DNA of 64,000 bases from Methanofollis tationis (lineage in GTDB: Archaea; Halobacteriota; Methanomicrobia; Methanomicrobiales; Methanofollaceae), in the NCBI RefSeq assembly GCF_013377755.1, contig NZ_JABXWR010000001.1, positions 1,065,104 to 1,129,103 of the forward strand. Direction: 5' to 3'. Both the position numbers and the translations under genes were made by a program. Below, piece by piece: positions 25,210 through 33,314 of the stretch. Each line of letters starts with the position of its first letter. Position 1 is the first letter of the stretch. The notes under the pieces are model-generated. The model worked only from the letters and a program-made list of their open reading frames with translations, had not been told where the DNA came from and ran no database searches.

Positions 25210-25764
25210 ATGGAACAACCCGATGCATCAGACCGTCCGGCCCCTCACGGCACAAGGACGGATCAGCCGACCATTGAGAAGATCTTCGAATGGCTCCTCT
25301 GGAACTCCAGGTACATCGTCCTCCTGGGCGTGGTCTTCGGCGCCCTCAGCGCCATCGTCCTCTTCCTCGCCGGTTCGATGGAGATATTCGAGATCCTCGT
25401 TGAATACACGAAATTTTCCAGCAGCCACCTGACGCACGAGGAGATCCTGATCGGCGTCATCGGCGCCATCGACTTCTACCTGATCGCCCTGGTGCTCCTG
25501 ATCTTCAGTTTCGGAATCTACGAACTCTTCATCTCAGAGATCGATGTCGCACGCGTGGACGGGGAGTTCGGGGGCATCCTGGAGGTCTCCAGCCTCGACG
25601 ACCTGAAGAACAAGATCATCAAGGTGATCATCATGGTGCTCATCGTCAGCTTCTTCCAGCGGATCCTCTCGATGGAGTTTACGACCTCGATCGACATGCT
25701 GGCGATGGCCGTCTCAATCGGCGTGATCTGCGTCGGCGTCTTCTTTATCGGGAAAAACCACTGA
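25210..25764 (+). CDS. UPF0114/YqhA-family membrane protein
   Basis: 184 residues, four hydrophobic segments. Signature segments are NSRYIVLLGVVFGALSAIVL, AIDFYLIALVLLIFSFGIYE and SSLDDLKNKIIKVIIMVLIV, all typical of the family. The family's function is not established; it is widespread in bacteria and archaea. The N-terminal 25 residues are polar. A run of seven T follows the stop. Confidence 0.85.
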   Translation: MEQPDASDRPAPHGTRTDQPTIEKIFEWLLWNSRYIVLLGVVFGALSAIVLFLAGSMEIFEILVEYTKFSSSHLTHEEILIGVIGAIDFYLIALVLLIFSFGIYELFISEIDVARVDGEFGGILEVSSLDDLKNKIIKVIIMVLIVSFFQRILSMEFTTSIDMLAMAVSIGVICVGVFFIGKNH

Positions 25765-25771
25765 TCACCCC

Positions 25772-25778
25772 TTTTTTT
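25772..25778 (+). terminator. Oligo-T terminator after the UPF0114 gene
   Basis: Seven T residues starting 8 bases after the stop codon, in GC-rich surroundings, like archaeal oligo-T terminators. Confidence 0.45.
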
Positions 25779-25813
25779 ATCCCGGCCCGGAGAAGGGATC
25801 GGGTTCATCCCCG

Positions 25814-26431
25814 ATGCCGACGATAGAGGTGTCGATGAGCGCCGCGAACAGACCGGCAGCGGGGAGGCACGGGGTCCACCCGGCATCGCGCGCCGGCGTC
25901 CTGGACAACCCCCTTCGCAGACTTCTCCAATCGCCGAAACGGATTGTCGGACGCTATATCAGCCCCGGCGATACCGTGCTCGATATCGGGTGCGGGCCCG
26001 GGTTCTTCGCCAGGCCGATGGCCGTCATGGTGGGGGAGGAGGGGTGCGTGATCGCCGCCGATCTCCAGGAAGAGATGCTCGCCATGCTCGCCGAACGGGC
26101 CGGGCGGGAAGGGCTCCTCGACCGGATACGCCTCCACCGGACAGGGCCCGGATCCCCCGGTCTTGCCGGTCTGGGGCCGGTCGATTTCGCGCTCGCCTTC
26201 TACGTCGTCCACGAGGTGCCTGACGGGGAGCGACTCCTGCGTGAGGTGACAGCGGCCCTGCGTCCCGGCGGATTGATGCTGCTCGTCGAACCGAAGGATG
26301 AGGTGACGGCGGCGGAGTTTGAGCGCACGGTCAGGGCCGCGGAGGCGGCCGGGCTGACGGGCGCCGGCACGCCCCGAATCCTGCTCAGCAGGACGGCGCT
26401 CCTGAATAAACCGGTTGAACCGGGCCTTTAG
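25814..26431 (+). CDS. Class I SAM-dependent methyltransferase
   Basis: 205 residues, a single methyltransferase fold: VLDIGCGPGFFARPM (motif I), IAADLQEEML (motif II), DFALAFYVVHEVPD (motif IV) and LRPGGLMLLVEPK. The leading HPASRAGVLDNPLRRLLQ with a nearby KRIVG is common in small archaeal methyltransferases of the UbiE type. Substrate unknown. ATG 25814 is used; ATG 25835 is an alternative. It overlaps the convergent DNA methyltransferase by 4 bases. Confidence 0.8.
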   Translation: MPTIEVSMSAANRPAAGRHGVHPASRAGVLDNPLRRLLQSPKRIVGRYISPGDTVLDIGCGPGFFARPMAVMVGEEGCVIAADLQEEMLAMLAERAGREGLLDRIRLHRTGPGSPGLAGLGPVDFALAFYVVHEVPDGERLLREVTAALRPGGLMLLVEPKDEVTAAEFERTVRAAEAAGLTGAGTPRILLSRTALLNKPVEPGL

Positions 26432-27408
26432 AGCCCCTGCTTCTTGAGCACCTTCTCGATTGCCCAGCGCCCGCGCCCGAACTCCAGCCCCAGCAGGCGC
26501 ACCGCCTCCTTCTTCGTCGTCCCTGCAGCGGTCAGGCGGCGGTAGCCGGCGACGAGCGCTTCGGTGTCCTCCACGCTCCAGCGCTTCCCCCGGTTCTGCA
26601 GCGGCTCGATCCGGGGCCGCCTGAGACCGGGGAGCAGCCCGCCAGGGACGGTCTCCCCCATCTCGATAATTCTGCGGTCGAAGATCGCGGGGGAGACCTC
26701 GAACCCGACGAAGCGGCGGTTGAGGCCGACCGCAGTCTTCGCCGTCGAGAACCCGCCCAGGAAGAGGTCGCAGACCAGGTCGCCCTCGCCGCTGCTGTAC
26801 TGGATCATCTTGACGAGGAGGTCGGGCGGGAGCTCGTTCTTGTTCTTCACCTGGCCGGGCTTGTAATCGCGGTGGATCGTCCAGACGTCCTCCCGGTCCC
26901 CGTAGTTCAGGGACCCGCCGCCCGCGTCCTTCTCGGTCAGCCCATAGCGAGACTCGAGGTTGAACGTCCTCGTTCCGCCGGGCTTCTCGTAGTAGAGAAT
27001 GTGGTAGTGGGACGAGACGTATTTTCTCCTCGTGTACACCCCGAAACTGTATCTCCAGACGATGTGGTTGACCTCCTCCAGGGAGGTCTCCCTGAGGGCG
27101 TGGAGGATATGGTAGAGGTTCGTGTAGCCCGAGACGATGTAGACAGAGCCGCCAGGCCTGAGGATACGCTCGGCCTGGGCGATCCACCGGAGGCAGAACT
27201 CGCCGTATTCGGCGGCCGGGACCTCGACGTATCCGTCCACGACATAACCCTCGTCCCGGTTGTAGTGGCGGTGGAGGAGGTCGCCGTCGATCCCGTACGG
27301 GGGATCGGTGACGATCAGGTCCACCGAGTTGTCGGGGATATGCGCCGCTGCGCCGGCGATGCAGTCGCCGTTGTAGAAGGTGTTGCCGTGGATGGTGACG
27401 CACCTCAT
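26428..27408 (-). CDS. DNA methyltransferase, beta-class (N4-cytosine or N6-adenine)
   Basis: 326 residues. Catalytic VTDPPYGIDGD at about residue 34 comes before the SAM motif DLFLGGFSTAKTA (about residue 215), the beta-class order. GRNRRFVGFE-like GLNRRFVGFEVSP follows. The last 60 residues (SVEDTEALVAGYRRL...KEAVRLLGLEFGRGRWAIEK) form a small helix-turn-helix, probably for DNA recognition. No restriction enzyme gene is adjacent, so it is a solitary methyltransferase, possibly regulatory or an anti-restriction relic. Its target is not predictable here. Confidence 0.85.
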   Translation of the reverse strand: MRCVTIHGNTFYNGDCIAGAAAHIPDNSVDLIVTDPPYGIDGDLLHRHYNRDEGYVVDGYVEVPAAEYGEFCLRWIAQAERILRPGGSVYIVSGYTNLYHILHALRETSLEEVNHIVWRYSFGVYTRRKYVSSHYHILYYEKPGGTRTFNLESRYGLTEKDAGGGSLNYGDREDVWTIHRDYKPGQVKNKNELPPDLLVKMIQYSSGEGDLVCDLFLGGFSTAKTAVGLNRRFVGFEVSPAIFDRRIIEMGETVPGGLLPGLRRPRIEPLQNRGKRWSVEDTEALVAGYRRLTAAGTTKKEAVRLLGLEFGRGRWAIEKVLKKQGL

Positions 27409-27567
27409 CGCCTGACCCCTGTCATCTCCAGAGGGTCGGACGCCGCCGGAAAAAAAGGTTGCTGAAACGAGGGAGGAGGCATCAGGAAAGCAGGGTCTCG
27501 TCGAGGACGAGTGAAGACCTTTTTCTAACCAGGATGACTATCTGCGTGTGCATCCGTGTCCCTGCCC

Positions 27568-28650
27568 CTAAAAATGTTCTTTGAGGTCATTCATCCATGA
27601 GGGTTTAATGAGCCCTTCATGCTGCAAACGGCCGACGACAATTCCTGGATGAATACCGATCATTGCCGAGAATTCTTTCACAGCGCGTTTGGACCGCAAT
27701 TTCGGCAAATATTCATTATATCTGGAGGGAATGAGAATTTCGCTCGCAAAATCATTTGCCTCATCTTCCTCTTCGGAATGCCCACTATTCGGATCGAGAG
27801 AATCGTCCAGAAACACTGCGTGCCTGCCATGCTTCAGAATGTGGGCCGCCTCATGAAAGAAACTAAACCAGAATTTATCGTTCGTCTTCCCGTAGAACGA
27901 CAACTGTATGAGAGGACGCCCGTTCAACCAGCGTGCCGCTCCGCTGACATGCGCTCGCGGGATTGCCGGAATAAATATCAACGACACCCCTGCGCCTTTG
28001 CAAAACCGCTGCATCTCATCTTTGAATACATCGGGATCTTTTGTCGTCAGGCTCCGAATGTTTTCAAGTAATTTCGCAAATCTGGAAGCATTATAGGGAG
28101 ACATTTCGGTGTTCTCTGTTTTTACTTCGCCCAGGCGCAACCATGCCGACACAGACCCGATATCGTGTTCTTTCTTTGCAGAGCGAAATGCTACCGCCAT
28201 ATTCTGATATTGTGCCCTCCAGTCATCGGGAGAGGCAACGCCATAAAAGTGGAGCACGTTATCCACCACGTCTGGCTTATTTTTCGAAGTTAATCGGACC
28301 TTCTCAATAGCCTCCGCATCCATCAATTCTTTGACGGGCAATTCATTGAGCCAGCCGACCCACTCTTCAAGGTTCTGCGAGTCTTGCAAACGGTGAAGGC
28401 GTTCCCGGTATTGGATCTCCCGGTTCAGCCAGAATCCTGCGGTGCTTCCAACGACGCGCTCAAGTTTCAACGCGGTTTCCTGAGTAATCGGTGCTTTTCC
28501 GTTAATGAGGAGACTGATTTGCTTTGTGGAACTACCCATTCTCTTTGCAAACTCTTTTTGCGTCCAGCCACGCTCCTCCAGGAGATCTGCAATGGTGTCC
28601 CCGGGAGGCGAGATCCAATCTGGAGAAAATTTTTTTCTCCCCTCAGTCAT
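27568..28650 (-). CDS. HigA-like antitoxin fused to an ImmA/IrrE metallopeptidase domain
   Basis: 360 residues. An XRE helix-turn-helix (TIADLLEERGWTQKEFAKRM, then ISLLINGKAPIT) is followed by a helical linker and a C-terminal ImmA/IrrE domain with zinc-site HEAAHILKHG (about residue 263) and EEDEANDFASEILIP. Such HTH-protease fusions pair with HigB/RelE toxins. Here a toxin remnant lies directly upstream, overlapping the ATG by 8 bases, as in intact pairs. The gene is clearly less GC-rich than its surroundings, which points to transfer. ATG 28650 is favoured over TTG 28668. Confidence 0.8.
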   Translation of the reverse strand: MTEGRKKFSPDWISPPGDTIADLLEERGWTQKEFAKRMGSSTKQISLLINGKAPITQETALKLERVVGSTAGFWLNREIQYRERLHRLQDSQNLEEWVGWLNELPVKELMDAEAIEKVRLTSKNKPDVVDNVLHFYGVASPDDWRAQYQNMAVAFRSAKKEHDIGSVSAWLRLGEVKTENTEMSPYNASRFAKLLENIRSLTTKDPDVFKDEMQRFCKGAGVSLIFIPAIPRAHVSGAARWLNGRPLIQLSFYGKTNDKFWFSFFHEAAHILKHGRHAVFLDDSLDPNSGHSEEEDEANDFASEILIPSRYNEYLPKLRSKRAVKEFSAMIGIHPGIVVGRLQHEGLIKPSWMNDLKEHF

Positions 28651-28830
28651 GATAATCACGCACCTCAATAATACAGACTTTTGTCACGCCGGACCAATCG
28701 ATACCCCCATCATCGCGACGCGGAGTCGGATCGTTTGCAGGGACGAGAATCAACCGTTTTCCATCAGGCAACTCTATCGCCAACTGCCCCTGACGCTCTC
28801 CCTTCAACGGATGGGGCCTCCCGGCACTCA
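28643..28830 (-). pseudogene. HigB/RelE-type toxin, N-terminus lost to an IS element
   Basis: The remaining 62 residues match the C-terminal two thirds of HigB toxins: LHYLSAGRPHPLKGERQGQL, then LPDGKRLILVPANDP, WSGVTKVCIIEVRDYHD. The expected first 30-40 residues are missing because the frame runs into the left end of IS256-family copy 1 at 28831. The open frame continues to 28909 within the IS, so a chimaeric protein could be made, but it should be inactive. The missing part is not on the other side of the IS. Confidence 0.7.
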
Positions 28831-30087
28831 GATAGTGTAACGAATTTTCTGTAAAAATAATTTGGCCCTGAATCCAACCTAGATTTGGACAAAGGAGAAA
28901 CAGGGCCATGGATCCCTTAGCGTTAATCGAAGATTATCTTTCCGATAATGAGAATGGCATGAAGACCCTCATCACCTGGTTCCTCAACCAGGTGATGCTG
29001 CTCGAAGCCCTCCACCAGGCGGGAGCCGAGCAGTATGAACGAACCGATGCGCGGAAGGCTCACCGAAACGGCTACAAGAAGCGCTCTCTAAAAACCCGAT
29101 ATGGAGAAACGATCCTCCAGAAACCACAATTCCGAGAGTTCCCCTTCGAAACACAGGTATTTGGACGCTATTCCCGGGTTGAGAAGGCTCTTGAGAATGC
29201 TATCTTTGAATCCTACCTTCAGGGAGTCTCAACCCGCCGGATCCAGGAGATTGTTGCTCATTTTGGCATCGAACAACTCTCTCCTGCTTCAGTATCCAGG
29301 ATAGCAAAGGACCTCGATGAACAGGTCCATGCATTCCTTCAGAGGCCGATTGAACAGGAGATTCCCTATCTCTTTGTGGATGCTTCGTACTACAAAGTCA
29401 GAGAGGGACCACGCTACATCACCAAAGCTCTTCTGGTGATCGCCGGTGTTCGAATGGATGGCTACCGGGAAATCCTGGGAGCTAGAATCACTGATTGTGA
29501 AAATGAGATGTTCTGGTCGGGATTGTTCGAAGACCTCAAAGAACGAGGATTGGTGGGTGTCAAGATGGTTGTCTCAGATGGTCATGCCGGGATCCAGAAG
29601 GCGGCGGAAGCCACCTTCCTCGGCGCATCGTGGCAGATGTGCTCGGTCCATTGCACCCGGGCGGTTTTAAAGAATATTCCACGGAAACATCAGAAAGAAG
29701 TTGCTGAGTCCTTGAAGGAGGCATATGGGGACGAGGAGAGACTGCAGGAGCTTGCAGACGATCTGAACGAACGAGGATATCGGAAAGCGGCCAATACGAT
29801 CGAGAGATTCATCCCGGGACTTATGAGTTACACGGCGTTCCCGAAAGAGCACGCAAAGCGGATCCGAACGACGAACATGATGGAAAGAGTCAACAAGGAA
29901 CTGAAACGGAGAACCAAAGTTGTAGGGGCCTTTCCCAATGAAGAGTCACTCCTCAGGCTGGCAGGATCCATCCTGATGGACATCAATGAGGAGTGGGTGA
30001 CCGGCAGAAGATATTTGACGATGGAGGGGGAATGATCAAACAAGGAGACAGGGCTCAGACGAATTACAGAAGATCTGAAACACTACC
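28831..30087 (+). mobile_element. IS256-family element, copy 1
   Basis: 1257 bp, from GATAGTGTAACG to AAACACTACC; the ends are imperfect inverted repeats (GATAGTGT against GGTAGTGT). The same length and near-identical sequence occur at 56460-57716 and 59508-60764. No target duplication: the left flank is GGCACTCA and the right GACAGGTA, so DNA next to this copy has been deleted or rearranged after insertion. Confidence 0.9.
28908..30035 (+). CDS. IS256-family (Mutator) transposase
   Basis: 375 residues, full length. DDE catalytic set: D in PYLFVDASYYKVREG, D in KMVVSDGHAGIQKA and E in RTTNMMERVNKELKRRT, with the CSVHCTRAVLKNIPRK helix of the family. Two residues differ from copies 2 and 3 (T in AAEATFLG, E in RLQELADD). 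Appears functional. The start ATG follows AAAGGAGAAACAGGGCC, which includes a GGAG ribosome site. Confidence 0.93.
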   Translation: MDPLALIEDYLSDNENGMKTLITWFLNQVMLLEALHQAGAEQYERTDARKAHRNGYKKRSLKTRYGETILQKPQFREFPFETQVFGRYSRVEKALENAIFESYLQGVSTRRIQEIVAHFGIEQLSPASVSRIAKDLDEQVHAFLQRPIEQEIPYLFVDASYYKVREGPRYITKALLVIAGVRMDGYREILGARITDCENEMFWSGLFEDLKERGLVGVKMVVSDGHAGIQKAAEATFLGASWQMCSVHCTRAVLKNIPRKHQKEVAESLKEAYGDEERLQELADDLNERGYRKAANTIERFIPGLMSYTAFPKEHAKRIRTTNMMERVNKELKRRTKVVGAFPNEESLLRLAGSILMDINEEWVTGRRYLTMEGE

Positions 30088-30513
30088 GACAGGTACCCCC
30101 CGTAGATTCTATAGCCGATGCGGCTCCCCGGCATCAGAGGGGCGACGGCAGAACCCATGATCCATGATCAGAATCACAGAGCCGGGATGACTACCTCAAT
30201 GGATCATAAAAAAGGCAGCGAACCCTTCCCTACTTCGTCCCACCCACCTTACGGTGGCCTCATCCTTTTCGGGAAGGACGTACTCGCTACACACATACAT
30301 ACCATCAATCAGTGTATACATTTTTCTTCTACTCCCCCTCTTCACCCGCCGGGAGAGCGGGCAGTGCTGAAAGAGGGGGCGGCGAAGATCACCTGAACGG
30401 ACCTGCATTCATCGTGCACACGGCCCGGAAGCACGATATAAAGGGGACGAGAGATTTTTTTGAAGGGAGATAGAAAATCTTCGGAGCAGAACGGTCGAAC
30501 AAAAATGAAAGAA
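30088..30513. other. Intergenic region between IS256 copy 1 and tRNA-Asn
   Basis: 426 bases, AT/GC mixed. A 41-codon leftward frame (30321-30196) exists but has no family match. Short T- and A-rich stretches near 30316-30330. No RNA or repeat structure recognised. Confidence 0.4.
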
Positions 30514-30586
30514 CGCCGCCAACAGGACTCGAACCTGTGGCATGCTGGTTAACAGCCAGCCACTCTACCAACTGAGTTATGGCGGC
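30514..30586 (-). tRNA. tRNA-Asn (GUU)
   Basis: 73 nt: acceptor GCCGCCA/TGGCGGC with discriminator G, D arm ACTC-AGTTGGTA-GAGT, anticodon stem GCTGG/CCAGC with loop CTGTTAA (anticodon GTT), T arm ACAGG-TTCGAGT-CCTGT. No intron and no CCA encoded. TATA-like TATTAA lies about 20-25 bases upstream (30605-30610). Confidence 0.95.
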
Positions 30587-30626
30587 AACGCAACGTTGTG
30601 CCTTAATACCTATCTTGTCGCTCCTA

Positions 30627-30926
30627 TTAAATGTTATGGGAGATGGGCCTCCGCATCCCTTCGAGAAGTGCGATCATGGCGTCGAGATCGTCGTCGAGAT
30701 GGTCGAGGAAGGCGAGGGCGCGCTCGGTCGCCACCGCCCCCGCGGGCGAGGCCCTGATATACCCCATCCCTTCGAGCACCCGCAGGGAGTAGCGGACGCG
30801 GTGGTACGGCAGCCCCAGCACCTCGGCGAGTTTCATGATCCCGATCGGCTGGTGGGCGGCCACCACCCGCAGCACCTCCAGGTGGCGGGCGACCAGTTCA
30901 ATCTCGGTCTTCAGTTTCTCAAGCAT
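30627..30926 (-). CDS. Winged-helix transcription regulator
   Basis: 99 residues: helices HLEVLRVVAAHQPIGIMKLAEVL, recognition helix LPYHRVRYSLRVLEGMGYI, wing ASPAGAVATERA, and a C-terminal helix DHLDDDLDAMIALLEGM. Resembles small archaeal helix-turn-helix proteins. Its ATG overlaps the end of the upstream membrane-protein gene by 8 bases, so the two are one operon and may act together. Target unknown. Confidence 0.75.
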   Translation of the reverse strand: MLEKLKTEIELVARHLEVLRVVAAHQPIGIMKLAEVLGLPYHRVRYSLRVLEGMGYIRASPAGAVATERALAFLDHLDDDLDAMIALLEGMRRPISHNI

Positions 30927-31179
30927 GGTCCTCTTTCTTCTCCGGAGGGGTGGCGTGGACGTCCAGCCATGCCTTCGTCCGGTAATAGTCCTTCCGGAAA
31001 TACCAGATCAGGGGGATATCGGCGAGGATGAGCACCCCTGCAATGACAGGGCCGTACGGCTGCGGTGCCTTGAAGTAAAGACCTATGGCAAGGGCGACGA
31101 AGATGATGATGATGTTCAAGATGATTGCCAGTCTGCCGAACTTCCACTTGAAGACCTGTTTATCTGCGTCCTCCATCAC
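30919..31179 (-). CDS. Small membrane protein, two transmembrane segments
   Basis: 86 residues from ATG 31179: KWKFGRLAIILNIIIIFVALAIGLYF, then VIAGVLILADIPLIWYFRKDYY, with charged ends. A TATA-like TACTTAAT near 31204-31211 lies about 27 bases before ATG 31179, which decides against the upstream starts 31191 and 31224. Cotranscribed with the winged-helix gene that overlaps its 3' end. Function unknown. Confidence 0.65.
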   Translation of the reverse strand: MMEDADKQVFKWKFGRLAIILNIIIIFVALAIGLYFKAPQPYGPVIAGVLILADIPLIWYFRKDYYRTKAWLDVHATPPEKKEDHA

Positions 31180-31266
31180 TCGTAGTTGCATTTGTGTGAT
31201 TAAGTACTTGTGGTATCCCCGCAATAGGTATACAGAATGGCGGGCCCGGTCCGCCGGGAGCGGGTT

Positions 31267-32397
31267 ATGAAAAGACTGGACGATGCGATATCTGCCGCCG
31301 GATGCGCCGCCTACGTGGCCTATGCCTCATCAAAGGACGCGGACTTCAGGTACCTCACGCAGTTCCAGGTCTCCGACCCCCTCCTGTACGTGAAGCGCCT
31401 CGGGCAAGAGCCCGGACTCGTCGTCCCGCAGATGGAGTACGCCCGCGCGGCGGCCGAAGCGGCGGCAGTGCCGGTGACCAGGGCAGAGTCAGGCTACCTT
31501 GCATACCTGGACGAGGACAAAGAGCCCTGGAAGGCGCTGGCGCACACCGCCGCCGCCCTCGCAGGCGGGCCGGTGCTCGTCCCGGGCACCCTCCCGTACC
31601 GCCTCGGCCGCCTCCTCGAAGGTTACGGCGAGGTCGTCGTCGATACCAATGGGGCAGTCGGAGCGATGCGGGCCGTCAAGACCTCGCACGAACTCGCCGC
31701 CATCAGGGCGGCGCAACGGGCGACGGCGGCGGCGATGGACCTCGGGATCGCCATGATCCGCCGCTCCTCCGCAAAAGGCGGAGTCCTCGTCCTCGACGGC
31801 GAGGCCCTCACCTCAGAACGGGTGAAGGCGACGATGCACACCTCGCTGATGGGGCAGGGCTATATCGCCCGCGAGACGATCGTCGCCTGCGGGGAGGAGT
31901 CGGCGATGCCCCACCGGCAGGGCGCCGGCCCTCTCAGGCCCGACGAACCGATCGTCATCGACCTCTTCCCGCAGCACGAAGAGACCGGCTACTACGCCGA
32001 CATGTCCAGGACCGTCGTGAAGGGCGAACCCTCCCCCGAGATTGCGGATATGCACCGCTCGGTCCTGGAGGCGCAGACCCTCGGCAAATCCCTCATCCGC
32101 GCCGGCGTCCCGGGCGCCGACCTCCATGCCGCCGTCGTCAAACACTTCGACGACCAGGGCTACGAGAGCGGGGCGCAGGGGTTCGTCCACAGCCTCGGCC
32201 ACGGCGTCGGGCTCGAGATTCACGAAGCCCCATCCCTCTCCCCCTCGGGCGGCCCCCTGGCCGCCGGCAACGTCGTCACCGTCGAGCCCGGCCTCTACTA
32301 CGCCGGGATCGGCGGGGTGCGGATCGAGGACATGGGCGCTGTCACCGCCGGGGGATTTGACTGTTACACCGATTACACCAGAGACCTGATCCTATGA
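31267..32397 (+). CDS. pepQ: M24-family peptidase, Xaa-Pro aminopeptidase-like
   Basis: 376 residues: an N-terminal creatinase-like domain (YVAYASSKDADFRYLTQF) and a C-terminal pita-bread domain with the metal ligands: D in PIVIDLFPQHEETGYYADMS, H in VHSLGHGVGLEIHEAP, E in VVTVEPGLYY and E in GVRIEDM. Releases residues next to proline from short peptides. GGGAG lies about 6 bases before ATG 31267, favouring it over the upstream ATG 31237. Overlaps methionine aminopeptidase as ATGA, so both M24 enzymes are coupled. Confidence 0.85.
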   Translation: MKRLDDAISAAGCAAYVAYASSKDADFRYLTQFQVSDPLLYVKRLGQEPGLVVPQMEYARAAAEAAAVPVTRAESGYLAYLDEDKEPWKALAHTAAALAGGPVLVPGTLPYRLGRLLEGYGEVVVDTNGAVGAMRAVKTSHELAAIRAAQRATAAAMDLGIAMIRRSSAKGGVLVLDGEALTSERVKATMHTSLMGQGYIARETIVACGEESAMPHRQGAGPLRPDEPIVIDLFPQHEETGYYADMSRTVVKGEPSPEIADMHRSVLEAQTLGKSLIRAGVPGADLHAAVVKHFDDQGYESGAQGFVHSLGHGVGLEIHEAPSLSPSGGPLAAGNVVTVEPGLYYAGIGGVRIEDMGAVTAGGFDCYTDYTRDLIL

Positions 32398-33275
32398 AAG
32401 ACGAAGAACTAGAGCAGTACCTCGAAGCAGGGCGCATTGCCGCAAGAACCCTGCACGCCGGGGCGGCAATGGTGAAGCCCGGCAGATCGGTGCTCGAGGT
32501 CGTAGACGGGATCGAAGCGATGATCCTGGAGGCCGGGGCCGAGATCGCCTTCCCCTTAAACCTCTCCTTCAACGAAGACGCCGCCCACGACACCGCCTCG
32601 GCCGGCGACGAGCGGACCTTTTCGGCCGGCGACCTGATCAAACTCGACCTCGGCGTCGCCATCGACGGCCGGATCGCCGACACCGCCCTCTCGGTGGACC
32701 TCAGCGGGCACGACGCCCTCGTCGCCGCCTCGGCCGCCGCCCTCGACCGTGCCATCGCCCTCGTGCGCCCGGGCGTCACCGCCAGCGAACTCGGGGCCGC
32801 CATCCAGGCCGAGATCGAGGGCCGGGGCTTTCTCCCGGTCGCAAACCTCACCGGCCACGGCCTCGCCCCGTACCAGATCCACACCGCCCCCACGATCCCG
32901 AACGTCGGGATCGCCGGCGGCGCCGTCCTCGAAGAGGGGATGGCGATCGCCATCGAGCCCTTCGCCACCACCGGCAGCGGGCGGGTGAGCGACCGGATGC
33001 GGACCGAGATCTACCAGCAGATCGCCATAAAGCCGGTGCGCCTCCCCTCGGCAAAGCGCATCCTCGGGGAGATCAGGGAACGGCGCGGCATGCCCTTCTC
33101 CCGCCGCTGGCTCCCGCAGGAGAAGGTCGAGATCGCCCTCTCAACCCTGTTGAAGAGCGGCGTCCTCTACGGCTACCCGGTCCTCCACGACGTGGCCGGC
33201 TCCTTCGTCTCCCAGGCCGAGCACACCCTCATCGTCACCGCCGACGGCTGCATCGTGACGACGCACCATGGATAG
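32394..33275 (+). CDS. map: Methionine aminopeptidase, type II
   Basis: 293 residues. Pita-bread fold with the ligands D in LIKLDLGVAIDGRIADTA, H in TGHGLAPYQIHTAP, E in MAIAIEPFATTG and E in QAEHTLIV, and the type II insertion between the last two. Removes the initiator methionine from nascent proteins using cobalt, iron or manganese. Translation is coupled to the upstream peptidase by the ATGA overlap. Confidence 0.92.
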   Translation: MKDEELEQYLEAGRIAARTLHAGAAMVKPGRSVLEVVDGIEAMILEAGAEIAFPLNLSFNEDAAHDTASAGDERTFSAGDLIKLDLGVAIDGRIADTALSVDLSGHDALVAASAAALDRAIALVRPGVTASELGAAIQAEIEGRGFLPVANLTGHGLAPYQIHTAPTIPNVGIAGGAVLEEGMAIAIEPFATTGSGRVSDRMRTEIYQQIAIKPVRLPSAKRILGEIRERRGMPFSRRWLPQEKVEIALSTLLKSGVLYGYPVLHDVAGSFVSQAEHTLIVTADGCIVTTHHG

Positions 33276-33314
33276 TATTATCGGAGCAGACCGACAATAG
33301 AAGATGTTACATCC

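Noticed and set aside
30196-30321. 41-codon leftward frame between the IS and tRNA-Asn
   Set aside because: No ribosome site or TATA of good spacing and no family resemblance; chance frame likely.
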